From an uncultured Muribaculaceae bacterium (GTDB lineage Bacteria > Bacteroidota > Bacteroidia > Bacteroidales > Muribaculaceae): a stretch of 24,574 nucleotides of DNA. The stretch lies in assembly GCA_910584525.1 (NCBI GenBank), contig CAJUAT010000045.1, forward strand, positions 1-24,574, given 5' to 3'. The notes under the pieces are model-generated. The model saw only the letters and a list, made by a program, of their open reading frames with translations, was not told the origin of the DNA and did not search any database. Position numbers and translations under genes: made by a program. Shown here piece by piece: positions 1 through 8,035 of this stretch; within the stretch, counting starts at the first letter, position 1; each line of letters begins with the position of its first letter.

Positions 1-146
1 CTGCCTCTGCGGCTCTGCGGTTCTCTGCGTGATATAAATACTTGAGAAACTTAAGATCTTTACCTGCCGCTTCTGTGAGCAGTTCTGAAAATTAGTTTGG
101 CTAGTTCTGTGAGCTCTCCGTGCAGTTCAGGTCAGTTCTGTGATTC
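1..146. repeat. Cluster of degenerate short direct repeats
   Basis: The left edge is built from short related words. Two CTCTGCGG units are followed by TTCTCTGCGTGA at 5-33. TTCTGTGAG occurs at 71-79, AGTTCTGTGAG at 103-113 and CAGTTCTGTGA at 133-143, with partial copies at 81-87 and 123-128. No start codon or reading frame explains the pattern. It resembles a decayed dispersed intergenic repeat lying downstream of the minus-strand uup gene. Whether it continues beyond the window edge cannot be seen. Confidence 0.5.
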
Positions 147-370
147 CAAAAACGCGGCCGAGGGCTGAGAGGAGCAGAACTTTAAATGCACCGTAAAAAA
201 GGCTTGAGCCGAAAGAACTTGTAGAGGAAAGTAATGTGCATTTTTTGCACATTGCAAATTCAGATAAACCGGTTAAACTGTATAGTCTTGATGTTATTCT
301 GACCTTGGAGCCAGTGCGACATATCGCCAGTCATCGATAAGGTTAATTATTAGAGTAGATTTGTTAGGTT
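147..370. other. Intergenic region downstream of uup, no gene seen
   Basis: I find no credible coding sequence here. The only structures are a short inverted repeat GTGCA-TTTTT-TGCAC (236-250), next to a further TGCA at 253-256, and a weak TATCG/CGATA stem at 322-338. Neither is a convincing intrinsic terminator for the minus-strand uup gene, which ends at 371. Confidence 0.5.
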
Positions 371-2170
371 TTACATAAGTTCCATCAGTTCTAAGAGGCG
401 TAGTTCGGCGGTGTCAATGGCAGCGATGAGCTGCTGGATGCGCTGTGCGGCTGCCGTCAGGGCCATATGGTCCATGGTGCCGGAGTTCATTGCTGCTTCA
501 AGGGATTCACGCTCCGCGTTCATCGCCGGGAGGTCTTTCTCCAGCTGCTCGTATTCGCGCCGTTCCTTGAAACTCATCTTGCGCTTCTCTTCGCTGCGGC
601 GTCGTGGCTGCTCGCCGCGCTCCTTACGGCTCTCCTTAGCCTCGCGCCGCTCCGCCTTGCGAGCCTCGGCAACGCAGTGCCGGTAGGTGGAATAATCGCC
701 GGGGAAATCACGCACTTCCCCGTCGCCCTCGAACACAAAGAGATGGTCCACAACCCGGTCGAGGAAATACCGGTCGTGACTCACCACTATCACGCACCCC
801 TTGAACGAGGCCAGATAATCCTCCAGCACGGCCAGAGTCATGATGTCGAGGTCGTTGGTGGGCTCGTCGAGCACTAAGAAGTTGGGTTCCTGCATCAGCA
901 CCGTGGCAAGATAGAGCCGACGACGCTCACCTCCGCTAAGCTTTGAGATATACTTCTGCTGGTCGGCCGGCGTGAAGAGAAACCGCGTGAGAAACTGTCG
1001 TGCCGTCAACGTGGTCTTTTCATCGATGCGCACTCTGTCGGTCACCTCCTCCACGGCGTCGATGACCCTCTTGTTTTCGTCAAAGTCAGTCATGCCCTCC
1101 TGACTGTAATAGCCCCAGCGGACTGTCTGCCCTATGTCGATGCTTCCCGAATCGGGACTCAGCTTACCCAGCAGCATACGTATGAAGGTGGATTTGCCGA
1201 CACCGTTGCCGCCCACTATGCCTACCTTCTCGTAACGGGCGAAAGTATAGCTCCAGTCGTTGAGGATTTTCTTGTCGCCGAAAGCTTTCGATACATTTCT
1301 GGCCTCGAAGATCTTGGAGCCTATATATCCAGCTTTAACGCCGAGACTCACATTCTTCTCCGGCGCCGCGCCATGGCTCCGTTTCTCAAGGTCATGGAAA
1401 TTGTCGATACGGTATTTGGCTTTGGAGCCACGGGCCTGCGGCTGTCGGCGCATCCATTCGAGTTCGCCGCGAAGCAGATTGCGCTCTCTCGCCAGCTCCG
1501 CCTCCCGGCTTTCCATCCGCTCGGCACGCCGGCGAAGATAATAGTCATAGTTGCCGTCATAGCTGTAGAGACTTTCACCCTCCAGCTCTATGACACGGCT
1601 GCACACCTTGTCGAGGGTCCACCTGTCGTGGGTGACCATCAGCAATGTCACCCGCTTGCGCTGAAGGTATTCCTCAAGCCATTCCACCACCTCTATGTCC
1701 AGATGGTTGGTAGGCTCGTCGAGAATCAGCATATCGGGCTCGGTCAGGAGCACCTTGGCAAGGGCCACACGTTTGGCCTGGCCTCCCGAAAGCTTCGACA
1801 CCGGCAGCTTAAGATCGTCGATGCCGAACTGCGACAACAACTGTACCGTGCGTTCGCGGCCATCCCACTCCGGCGGTTCCGTCCCTTCCGGAACCGCCGG
1901 CATGGCGTAATCCACCGCATTCAGTTCCGAGTCTAGAGGCGGAAGCTGCTCCAGATAACCTATATGCAGTCCGTTGCGCCACACTATCCTCCCCGAATCG
2001 GCACTCTCACGACCCGACAATATGTTTAGGAAGGTAGACTTGCCCGCCCCGTTGCGGGCTACAAGCCCCACTTTCTCCCCGAGGTCGATACCGAAATTCA
2101 CGTCGGCAAACAGCACCCTGTCGCCATAACTCTTCGTCAACCCCTCTACCTGCAGATAACATTCTCCCAT
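371..2170 (-). CDS. uup: ABC-F family ATPase, Uup type
   Basis: This is a soluble tandem ATPase of the ABC-F family, proteins that act on ribosomes or on branched DNA/RNA rather than as transporters; no membrane segment is present. Domain 1 has Walker A ARNGAGKST (38-46), signature LSGGQ (127-131) and Walker B ending LILDEP (about 148-153). A charged linker (about 213-265) follows. Domain 2 has GGNGVGKST (320-328), LSGGE (411-415) and DEPTND (435-440). The lysine/glutamate-rich C-terminal coiled coil (about 530-599) is the feature that separates Uup from EttA-type paralogues. The first Walker A glycine is alanine, which as I recall is common in Bacteroidetes Uup. Its 599 residues are close to full family length. 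The gene lies 51 nt downstream of the LRR gene on the same strand, with no promoter visible between them. The exact substrate is not shown by sequence. Confidence 0.9.
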   Translation of the reverse strand: MGECYLQVEGLTKSYGDRVLFADVNFGIDLGEKVGLVARNGAGKSTFLNILSGRESADSGRIVWRNGLHIGYLEQLPPLDSELNAVDYAMPAVPEGTEPPEWDGRERTVQLLSQFGIDDLKLPVSKLSGGQAKRVALAKVLLTEPDMLILDEPTNHLDIEVVEWLEEYLQRKRVTLLMVTHDRWTLDKVCSRVIELEGESLYSYDGNYDYYLRRRAERMESREAELARERNLLRGELEWMRRQPQARGSKAKYRIDNFHDLEKRSHGAAPEKNVSLGVKAGYIGSKIFEARNVSKAFGDKKILNDWSYTFARYEKVGIVGGNGVGKSTFIRMLLGKLSPDSGSIDIGQTVRWGYYSQEGMTDFDENKRVIDAVEEVTDRVRIDEKTTLTARQFLTRFLFTPADQQKYISKLSGGERRRLYLATVLMQEPNFLVLDEPTNDLDIMTLAVLEDYLASFKGCVIVVSHDRYFLDRVVDHLFVFEGDGEVRDFPGDYSTYRHCVAEARKAERREAKESRKERGEQPRRRSEEKRKMSFKERREYEQLEKDLPAMNAERESLEAAMNSGTMDHMALTAAAQRIQQLIAAIDTAELRLLELMELM

Positions 2171-2221
2171 CTTCTAAGCTATTCTCTGCACGTCTAACGG
2201 AGCATATCGGCATTTGTTGGA

Positions 2222-3667
2222 TTACCTCACCGTTATTTTCCTTGCCTTGCGGCCCTGGCGGAGGATGTAGATGCCGGGCCGCAGCGCGTCGGCGTTGTCG
2301 CCGGCAAGTCGGCCGTCGAGGGTGTATATCCTTACCGGCGCCTCTTCGTCACCGACGTCGCCCATGTAGTCGGTCGGGATGTAATCGATGCTCGACACCT
2401 CATAGTCTGCCTTGAACAGTGCGTCAATACCGGCGAAGTCTGTCTCCTCTATCTTCGAGAACCTGCACCATACAGGATGGCTCCTGTAGGCATCGCCGCT
2501 GCCCACCGGCACGTAGAGCGTGATGCCTCCGTACCAGGCGAACGACTCTACCGCGGCATCCGGCGGAGTCGCCGTCATGCTGTATATCTCCTGTATGGCA
2601 TAGTCGCCCGAGAAGGCCCATCTGTCGATGCGGTCCACATCGAGGCACAGGCGTCTTATGGCCGTGCAGGCGTTGAAGGCGTCGGCCTCTATCACTCCGC
2701 CTCCCGTTACGCGCACCGACAACAGGTCGCCGGCTCCCGTGAAGGCCCATTCCGACACCCCTTTCCCTTCCGTGCAGATGTCAAGGTGCTGCACCACGCT
2801 CCCGTTGACCGTGAACCTGTTGGTGTTGGTGATAGGGTTGGCGTTCTCGTTGCCGAACACTGTACGGCTCCATTTCGCCGGGTCGCCTATCTCGAGGTAG
2901 CGCAGCGAGCCGCATCCCTCGAAGGCCGAGACGCCTAACGTGTCGGGGGCATTCCCGAAGCTGATGGATTCCAGCTTCCCACAGCCTACGAAGATGCTGT
3001 CGCCCATTATGACAGGCGAGCCTTTTATGGTGACCCGTCTGAGGTTTTCGCACCCCCGGAAGGCTCTGTCGCCGATGGTCCCGATGGCGTCGCCAAGCTC
3101 TATGCTGCGCAACGAGTCGCAGCCTGCGAACGCCCGCTCCTTTACTGTATGGAGCGCATTGCCTAATGATATATACGGCAACTCCGTGCATCTCTCGAAC
3201 GCCGATTTTCCGATGCTTAAAACCTTCGGGAGATACAGCGAGTCCATTATACAACGACAGGAGAAAGCCTTGTCGCCGACAATCATAATGTTGTTGTCGA
3301 CTCTGACATCAAGTGTCGCAGGATACCACGCACCTTTATATGTACATTGGAATGATCCTTCGCCTATATATTTTACAGTATTAGGAATTATAATTTTGTT
3401 ATCCCAATCAGTAAAACCTTCTTTTCTTGCTCCTATGGCTGTGACAATATATGGCTTTCCGAAATCCCCTTTTCTTACGGTATCATATATTTCTATTGTA
3501 TATGGCGGAGTGTAATCAGGCATGCCGAATAGTCGACCCCAATATATTGCAGTGTCACCCGATAGCTGATAACTATACCCACAATAATTTATATACTCGG
3601 CTTTTGCGATAATAGACACTGCGCTAACTAATAGAATGACAGCTAGCAAGTGTAAGATATGTTTCAT
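2222..3667 (-). CDS. Secreted BspA-type leucine-rich repeat protein (LRR_5) with C-terminal sorting-like tail
   Basis: The protein is predicted to be exported. I choose the ATG at 3665-3667 because translation then opens with a clean signal peptide (MKHILHLLAVILL..., cleavage near AKA-E at residue 23). An upstream in-frame ATG at 3706 would put 13 extra residues in front of it. The body consists of irregular leucine-rich repeats of the Treponema/BspA kind, with recurring phrases such as AFxGCxSLRSIELG and AFEGCGSLRYLEIG, a family linked to adhesion and surface display. The last ~40 residues (RIYTLDGR...GIYILRQGRKARKI) resemble the type IX secretion C-terminal sorting domain; the actual secretion route is inference. 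It is a paralogue of the gene at 9918-11372 (both have GNALHT and NTVKYI phrases). About 481 residues. It has its own promoter (3747-3778). The 5' third of the gene is noticeably AT-rich. Confidence 0.85.
   Translation of the reverse strand: MKHILHLLAVILLVSAVSIIAKAEYINYCGYSYQLSGDTAIYWGRLFGMPDYTPPYTIEIYDTVRKGDFGKPYIVTAIGARKEGFTDWDNKIIIPNTVKYIGEGSFQCTYKGAWYPATLDVRVDNNIMIVGDKAFSCRCIMDSLYLPKVLSIGKSAFERCTELPYISLGNALHTVKERAFAGCDSLRSIELGDAIGTIGDRAFRGCENLRRVTIKGSPVIMGDSIFVGCGKLESISFGNAPDTLGVSAFEGCGSLRYLEIGDPAKWSRTVFGNENANPITNTNRFTVNGSVVQHLDICTEGKGVSEWAFTGAGDLLSVRVTGGGVIEADAFNACTAIRRLCLDVDRIDRWAFSGDYAIQEIYSMTATPPDAAVESFAWYGGITLYVPVGSGDAYRSHPVWCRFSKIEETDFAGIDALFKADYEVSSIDYIPTDYMGDVGDEEAPVRIYTLDGRLAGDNADALRPGIYILRQGRKARKITVR
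2227..2300. repeat. Near-identical 3'-end cassette, copy A
   Basis: These 74 bp encode the last ~25 residues of the LRR protein. They match 8041-8114, the end of the FNxW-repeat protein gene, at 70 of 74 positions by my count. The upstream parts of the two genes are not related. The third secreted protein of the island (ending at 9918) has only a diverged version of this tail. Confidence 0.9.
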
Positions 3668-3746
3668 AAGCATCTCATTTATGGTAATAAACAACTCCCC
3701 AATCATAGAAGGAAAGATATTCCCTTTCCACGATATGATTATGACG

Positions 3747-3778
3747 CAAAGGTAAGGATCTATATAATTATATCCAAA
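3747..3778 (-). promoter_or_regulatory. Bacteroidetes-type promoter for the LRR gene 2222-3667
   Basis: On the minus strand TTTG (3778-3775) is followed after exactly 20 nt by TACCTTTG (3754-3747). This fits the Bacteroidetes -33/-7 consensus TTTG-N19-21-TAnnTTTG. It would give an untranslated leader of about 75 nt before the ATG at 3667, and it supports that start over one at 3706, although both lie downstream. Confidence 0.75.
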
Positions 3779-3929
3779 TATTAATTACGCTCATATTTTC
3801 GATTTAACAACATTTAACCTTGATTTATAGTTCCAACAAATTCAAATGACCGCATGAACAATATATATTATCTAACGGTTATATGTACAGAGAATTTTTA
3901 ACAATAAGTTATTTACAAAACCAAATAAT

Positions 3930-5858
3930 ATGATAGACGGAACAAACAAAGTCCAGGATGAAAACACATCTAACGCAACTCCGACGGGAGGTCTGGCAAC
4001 CAATTATTCGCAGGAATACATATCTCCCACACCGGGCGAGATTCCATTGGTCGCATACGGTGTGATACCCGCCAATCTGTATAGCAAACTTGTTGAGAAA
4101 AATCAAGATGACCCTGAAAATATAGACATGCAGATTGTGGTCGACAGAAATTTCAAAAAGTATAAGACCCAGATAGACATGGCGGCTGAAACTGTCAGGG
4201 AATGCGGCTTCAATTGTGTGGTTCTGTGGGGTGGGCTGGAGCAGACATCAAAAGTGATGGAGCAATGTCTTGATGCTTCTTATGGTAAAAGTGACAAGTG
4301 CAATCTACCATCCATCTTCCTGTTGAATCCCTCGTTCAGGGAATCTTACGCAAACACGAATGACATGATAGATTTCTTTGAAGGCAAGGAATATCCAAGA
4401 ATGTACATAGTACAGGATGAGCCGAGATATAATGACTGGGGACAGGTCATATTCGGAATTAAATACCGCGACAAAATCAACAATAACCCTAATACACCCA
4501 ATGACTCAAAAATCATTTTACCTTCTCTGGAATGGAACAATCTTATCAAGGCTTACAGTTATCTTGTAGAGAGGGGTGGATGTTGGGTTGAAAGAATGAC
4601 AGCCGAAAACCGGATTGTTACCGAGTACAGAAAGACCAGAAGACCTGTGTATTTCAATCTAGCATGTTGTTACGATTCTTATGATTCCGGCAGGTTGGAT
4701 GAAGGCGGTTGGGTGAATGACAAAGAGGATATATCAAAATGGAGTCCTTTCTCTGCCGGTAGTAAAGATACCTCGCAGTATCTGGAGGTGATGAAGATAA
4801 TGTTCAGGCCTCCAGTATGGAGCTATGATTTTTATCCATTCAGGTTCAATTGGCCTGCCGGAAAAAATCCCGTCATCATTCCGCCGCCAATATCCGAATG
4901 GAACAATGTGCCCGGTATAAGTGACCTAAGCTTCGTTTTCAACAGAAGACAGTTCTATTACCAGCTCGAGAAGTTCGAAGAACGGTCGCGTCTTGACAAC
5001 CGACCTTTCTTCGCTTACTGCATGACCGCTGCCCTCGGTGACTGGAATGTCGATGCGGTATGGTATAAAGACGAAACAGAACAAAAAGGAAAATACGAGT
5101 CATTCCTGCCGTGGCCGACTCTCGGTATGCTACGGTTCTCTGCCTTCAACGCGCTGGCATCCGGTGCCCAGGGGCTGGTCTTCTTCACATATGCCCAGGG
5201 TTGGGGCACGGATAGCGAAAAGAAGGGTGTTCATCCCGACATATTTTATACCGCTCCATTGAAGGCCTATGTGCCGACTCGCCCCACGACTCCAGATGAC
5301 CTTGAGCCAAACATATTCATATATAAGGACGAGAAGCTATGGCAGACTGTGCATTCGGTGCTGACGGATATAAAGAAACTCAACAACGTGTTCCTCAACA
5401 CAAACGTCATTGACATGGGACATTTTGTCGGCGAGCATCTCAAGGAGGCATATGCCGGTCTCAGGGAGGTAAACTTCCAGTCCGGTCCGTTCGGCCCGCT
5501 CGTCAACATCGGCATGAGCCAGCAGGGACCGGGGATCTTCCTCTCGTGGCTGAGGACTCCCGCCGATGACGGCTCATCCCAGGATTATGTGCTTGTACTC
5601 AACCATGACCCGTTCAACAGCCAGAAATCGGTCGACGTTTTTTATGATTCCGGTTATAAGCTGAAGACAGTCTACGGCGATGAAAATCTGTATGCTCCCG
5701 ATCTTCCGCCTGTTGTCCCGTCAGAACCGGTGAAAGGAGAAGCAGAAGGAGAAGCAGAAAGAGAAGCAGTTGCCGACGGCAACGCTCCGAAGAGCAGCAG
5801 TATCTCCATAAACCTCCCTCCGGGCGGTATGCATGTATTCAAGGTGACTCGTCTTTGA
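3930..5858 (+). CDS. Predicted TIM-barrel (glycosidase-like) protein of unknown function, paralogue 1
   Basis: I do not recognise a named family. The 642-residue protein has a short polar N-terminus (1-36). A barrel-like core follows, with strand-helix phrases PLVAYGVIPANLY (39-51), ECGFNCVVLWGGLEQ (91-105), DEPRYNDW (163-170), CYDSYDS and LGMLRFSAFNALASGAQGLVFF. The last phrase is typical of the late barrel segments of glycoside hydrolases. A beta-rich C-terminus ends in LPPGGMHVFKV. D163/E164 sit where a catalytic acid might lie, but the paralogue lacks both. No signal peptide is present, and the frame is closed by a stop upstream at 3873-3875, so the protein should be cytoplasmic unless exported in an unusual way. 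A Glu/Ala-rich linker at about 603-614 is encoded by a 12-bp tandem repeat (5736-5769). Upstream, 3815-3822 (TAACCTTG) is only a weak -7 candidate. The gene is AT-richer than the flanking core genes. Confidence 0.8.
   Translation: MIDGTNKVQDENTSNATPTGGLATNYSQEYISPTPGEIPLVAYGVIPANLYSKLVEKNQDDPENIDMQIVVDRNFKKYKTQIDMAAETVRECGFNCVVLWGGLEQTSKVMEQCLDASYGKSDKCNLPSIFLLNPSFRESYANTNDMIDFFEGKEYPRMYIVQDEPRYNDWGQVIFGIKYRDKINNNPNTPNDSKIILPSLEWNNLIKAYSYLVERGGCWVERMTAENRIVTEYRKTRRPVYFNLACCYDSYDSGRLDEGGWVNDKEDISKWSPFSAGSKDTSQYLEVMKIMFRPPVWSYDFYPFRFNWPAGKNPVIIPPPISEWNNVPGISDLSFVFNRRQFYYQLEKFEERSRLDNRPFFAYCMTAALGDWNVDAVWYKDETEQKGKYESFLPWPTLGMLRFSAFNALASGAQGLVFFTYAQGWGTDSEKKGVHPDIFYTAPLKAYVPTRPTTPDDLEPNIFIYKDEKLWQTVHSVLTDIKKLNNVFLNTNVIDMGHFVGEHLKEAYAGLREVNFQSGPFGPLVNIGMSQQGPGIFLSWLRTPADDGSSQDYVLVLNHDPFNSQKSVDVFYDSGYKLKTVYGDENLYAPDLPPVVPSEPVKGEAEGEAEREAVADGNAPKSSSISINLPPGGMHVFKVTRL
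5736..5769 (+). repeat. 12-bp in-frame tandem repeat in the linker of paralogue 1
   Basis: GGAGAAGCAGAA occurs at 5736-5747 and 5748-5759, followed by a partial third copy at 5760-5769. It encodes a Gly/Glu-Ala-Glu run just before the final beta strand. The paralogue at 6121-7962 has no such repeat in the equivalent linker, which suggests local slippage expansion. Confidence 0.7.
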
Positions 5859-5883
5859 GTCTGAACATGTCTGTTTTGCAGAT

Positions 5884-6078
5884 GAAGTTGTTTCGACTAA
5901 TTTACGTTTAATAATAAATCATAAAAAAGGTTACACTTTATGGCAATCTTTATCAATATTTTGGGCATCTTCGGCCGCTTTAATCGGGACCAACCGAAAG
6001 GTTGCTCCCTCATAAACCGACCAAATCTGCTCCAAAATATTAATAAATCTTACCATAAAAATTAGTTGAAACAACTTC
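5884..6078. repeat. Long imperfect palindrome with 20-bp terminal inverted repeats (MITE-like or structured RNA)
   Basis: The outer arms 5884-5903 and 6059-6078 are complementary at 19 of 20 positions, and the remaining pair is G.U in RNA. Inside them 5939-5965 and 6031-6057 pair at 23 of 27 positions. Weaker pairing (TTTA/TAAA, GG/CC) continues towards a tight apical hairpin GGGA-C-CAACC-GAAA-GGTTG-C-TCCC at 5986-6009. A 35-nt AT-rich stretch (5904-5938) is unpaired on the left arm only. GAT flanks both ends (5881-5883 and 6079-6081... GAT at 6079-6081), which could be a 3-bp target duplication or chance. No coding potential is visible. It fills nearly all of the gap between the two paralogous barrel genes. 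A small non-autonomous element or a structured intergenic RNA would both fit. Confidence 0.8.
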
Positions 6079-6120
6079 GATTGATATTTACACGATAATA
6101 TTTTATAAACTGTCTTTTTT

Positions 6121-7962
6121 ATGGATAAAACTATTTATGATGCCGCCATGGAGCGACAGAACGAACAGTCGCAACCTGGCAAGGATGCCGTCGCATCCCG
6201 GTCTGTGATCAAACCGTCGAAAACAGAATTGCCGATTATTGCCTTCGGTGTCGTGCCGATGAATTTATACAGGCGGATAAATCCCCAATCATTGGAAAAT
6301 CCTGTTTATAAGAGAGCTTTCGACGAGGTTATTAAAAGCGTCTGGGAATGCGGCTTCAACTATGCGGCCGTATGGGGCGGTCTCGAGCAGGCTTCGCTCG
6401 TGATGGATGCTTGCAGCAACGCGAAGTCTTCCGACGGGCAGAAGAAAGAAATTCACTCTATATTTCTGATCAACCCCGGTTTTCTGACCACTTATCAGAA
6501 TCTTGACATCATCAGGAATTATTTCAAGGACAAGACCTATCCGTGGGCATATCTTGTGATGAACCTGCCGAGGTACAATGACTGGGCACAGGTGTTTTTC
6601 GGCCTGGAATATCTCAGGGACGGCGACAACACGCAGCAGGTGTTCGACACCCTCTGCTGTCTGGAGTGGAACAAGGCGATAACGACGCTGGCTTATCTAT
6701 CCGAGAACGACCCTGAAAGAACCTCATATCTTAATTTCGGCGTCTGCTACGATTCGTATGATTCCGCGGGCAAGAAATGGGTCAATGTCATGACCGACGA
6801 CGGCAAGCCCGACAGGCCCCGATGGAGTCCTTTCTCGGCGGGGAGCGAAAACACCGACCAGTATATTGAGGCAATGCAGCTGATGTTCGAACCCCGGATA
6901 TGGAGCTTTGCTTTCTTTCCTTTCCGGTATGTGAGGGATACCTCGGGGAATACAGGGAACACCGACACGCCGCCGGGGCTGGAGGGTGTCCCCGGCTCGG
7001 AATCAGGCTCATACAAATACAAGCTCGAGAAGAATTACAACATGTTCTATCACAATCTCGAGGCTTTCGGAAGGAAAGCCAGGGAGCAGGGAAAGCCGTT
7101 GTACGCCTATTGCATGTGTTCGTCGCACGGCGCATGGAACAGGGCTACGGAACAATATGAGGATTACTATCCCAAGCCGACACTCGGGATGCTACGTTTT
7201 GAGGCTTTCAATGCTTTGGCCGCCGGTGCCCGCGGTCTCGTGTTCTGGCAGTACGCTATGAACGACGGTACCAACGAGATTACCGAAGGCATAGGCACGG
7301 CATTCAACGAGGCGCCTTTGTCGGCACTCATTATGGAAGCGTCTGCTCCCAATGCGCCTGCGTTTTTAAAGATAAACATCAATTATGAAGACAGTGAGCT
7401 CTGGAAGTCTGTCAAGACAGTTATCGACGATATTAGACAGGTGCAGCACATATTCCTCGAATCTGAAGTGGCCATGTGCGGACACTTTGGCGGCGACGGG
7501 GAAATCTACAGGGGGCTGTCCAAGGTGACATTCCCTTTCGGACCTGTAAACAGTATTGGTGTCGGTAACAGCAATATCGACGACGGTGTTTTCATGGCAT
7601 GGCTGACCAAGAAAGATGAAAGCGGGAACCTTTTGAAAGAGTATCTTGTAGTTGTAAACCATAACCCGTTCTACAGCCAGAATTGGATAGAGATATGTTA
7701 TTCCACTTTCCAAAGCCTCACCACAGTATTTGGAAAAGAATCGTCATGGATACCCGTTGACCCATCAGAGGGGAATATGCCAAAGCCGCAAGAATGGGAA
7801 AAGAAAAAGATTCAAGAAGACAGCGCCGTTAATATTCCGGATACCGGTGACAGCGATGTAAGAAAGGCCGACATATGCTGCTGGATAGACCTTCCTCCTG
7901 GAGGAATGCATATATTTGAGGTAAGCCCGACTATCACTGATTTGCCATTACCGTCCGAATAG
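6121..7962 (+). CDS. Predicted TIM-barrel (glycosidase-like) protein of unknown function, paralogue 2
   Basis: This 613-residue protein is clearly homologous end to end with the product of 3930-5858. Shared phrases are WECGFNxxxxWGGLEQ, RYNDW, LEWN, CYDSYDS, WSPFSAGS, PTLGMLRFxAFNALAxGAxGLVF and LPPGGMHxFxV. It also lacks a signal peptide or membrane segment. At the position of the D163-E164-P triplet in paralogue 1 it reads N148-L149-P. Either those acids are not catalytic or one copy has lost activity. The insert between the barrel and the C-terminal beta strand is charged and differs in sequence. The gene starts 42 nt after the long palindrome and converges on the FNxW gene across a terminator hairpin. 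Codon use is closer to the GC-rich neighbours than in paralogue 1. Function unknown; a sugar-related role is inferred only from fold-type phrases and the neighbouring FNxW protein. Confidence 0.8.
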   Translation: MDKTIYDAAMERQNEQSQPGKDAVASRSVIKPSKTELPIIAFGVVPMNLYRRINPQSLENPVYKRAFDEVIKSVWECGFNYAAVWGGLEQASLVMDACSNAKSSDGQKKEIHSIFLINPGFLTTYQNLDIIRNYFKDKTYPWAYLVMNLPRYNDWAQVFFGLEYLRDGDNTQQVFDTLCCLEWNKAITTLAYLSENDPERTSYLNFGVCYDSYDSAGKKWVNVMTDDGKPDRPRWSPFSAGSENTDQYIEAMQLMFEPRIWSFAFFPFRYVRDTSGNTGNTDTPPGLEGVPGSESGSYKYKLEKNYNMFYHNLEAFGRKAREQGKPLYAYCMCSSHGAWNRATEQYEDYYPKPTLGMLRFEAFNALAAGARGLVFWQYAMNDGTNEITEGIGTAFNEAPLSALIMEASAPNAPAFLKININYEDSELWKSVKTVIDDIRQVQHIFLESEVAMCGHFGGDGEIYRGLSKVTFPFGPVNSIGVGNSNIDDGVFMAWLTKKDESGNLLKEYLVVVNHNPFYSQNWIEICYSTFQSLTTVFGKESSWIPVDPSEGNMPKPQEWEKKKIQEDSAVNIPDTGDSDVRKADICCWIDLPPGGMHIFEVSPTITDLPLPSE

Positions 7963-7970
7963 AAAAATAA

Positions 7971-8013
7971 CCCCGGAACTCACTTACAAGTCTTTGCATC
8001 GCGAGTTCCGGGG
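7971..8013. terminator. Bidirectional intrinsic terminator between convergent genes
   Basis: A perfect 11-bp inverted repeat CCCCGGAACTC / GAGTTCCGGGG (7971-7981, 8003-8013) encloses a 21-nt loop. On the minus strand it is followed by TTATTTTTC, and on the plus strand by the weaker ATTATATTGTTT. It lies between stop codons at 7962 (+) and 8036 (-), so it can serve both genes and is stronger for the minus-strand one. Confidence 0.8.
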
Positions 8014-8035
8014 ATTATATTGTTTGGATATCCGT

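Noticed and set aside
236..256. Terminator for uup at the GTGCA-TTTTT-TGCAC inverted repeat
   Set aside because: The stem is only five base pairs, lies more than 110 nt beyond the stop codon and has no proper T-tract on the minus strand.
371..2170. ABC-F antibiotic-resistance determinant (ARE type)
   Set aside because: The linker between the ATPase domains is short and the C-terminal coiled coil is Uup-like, so a housekeeping Uup is the better call.
3668..3706. Upstream ATG of the first LRR gene
   Set aside because: It would place 13 extra residues before a complete signal peptide. The ATG at 3665-3667 gives the standard Lys-His plus hydrophobic core.
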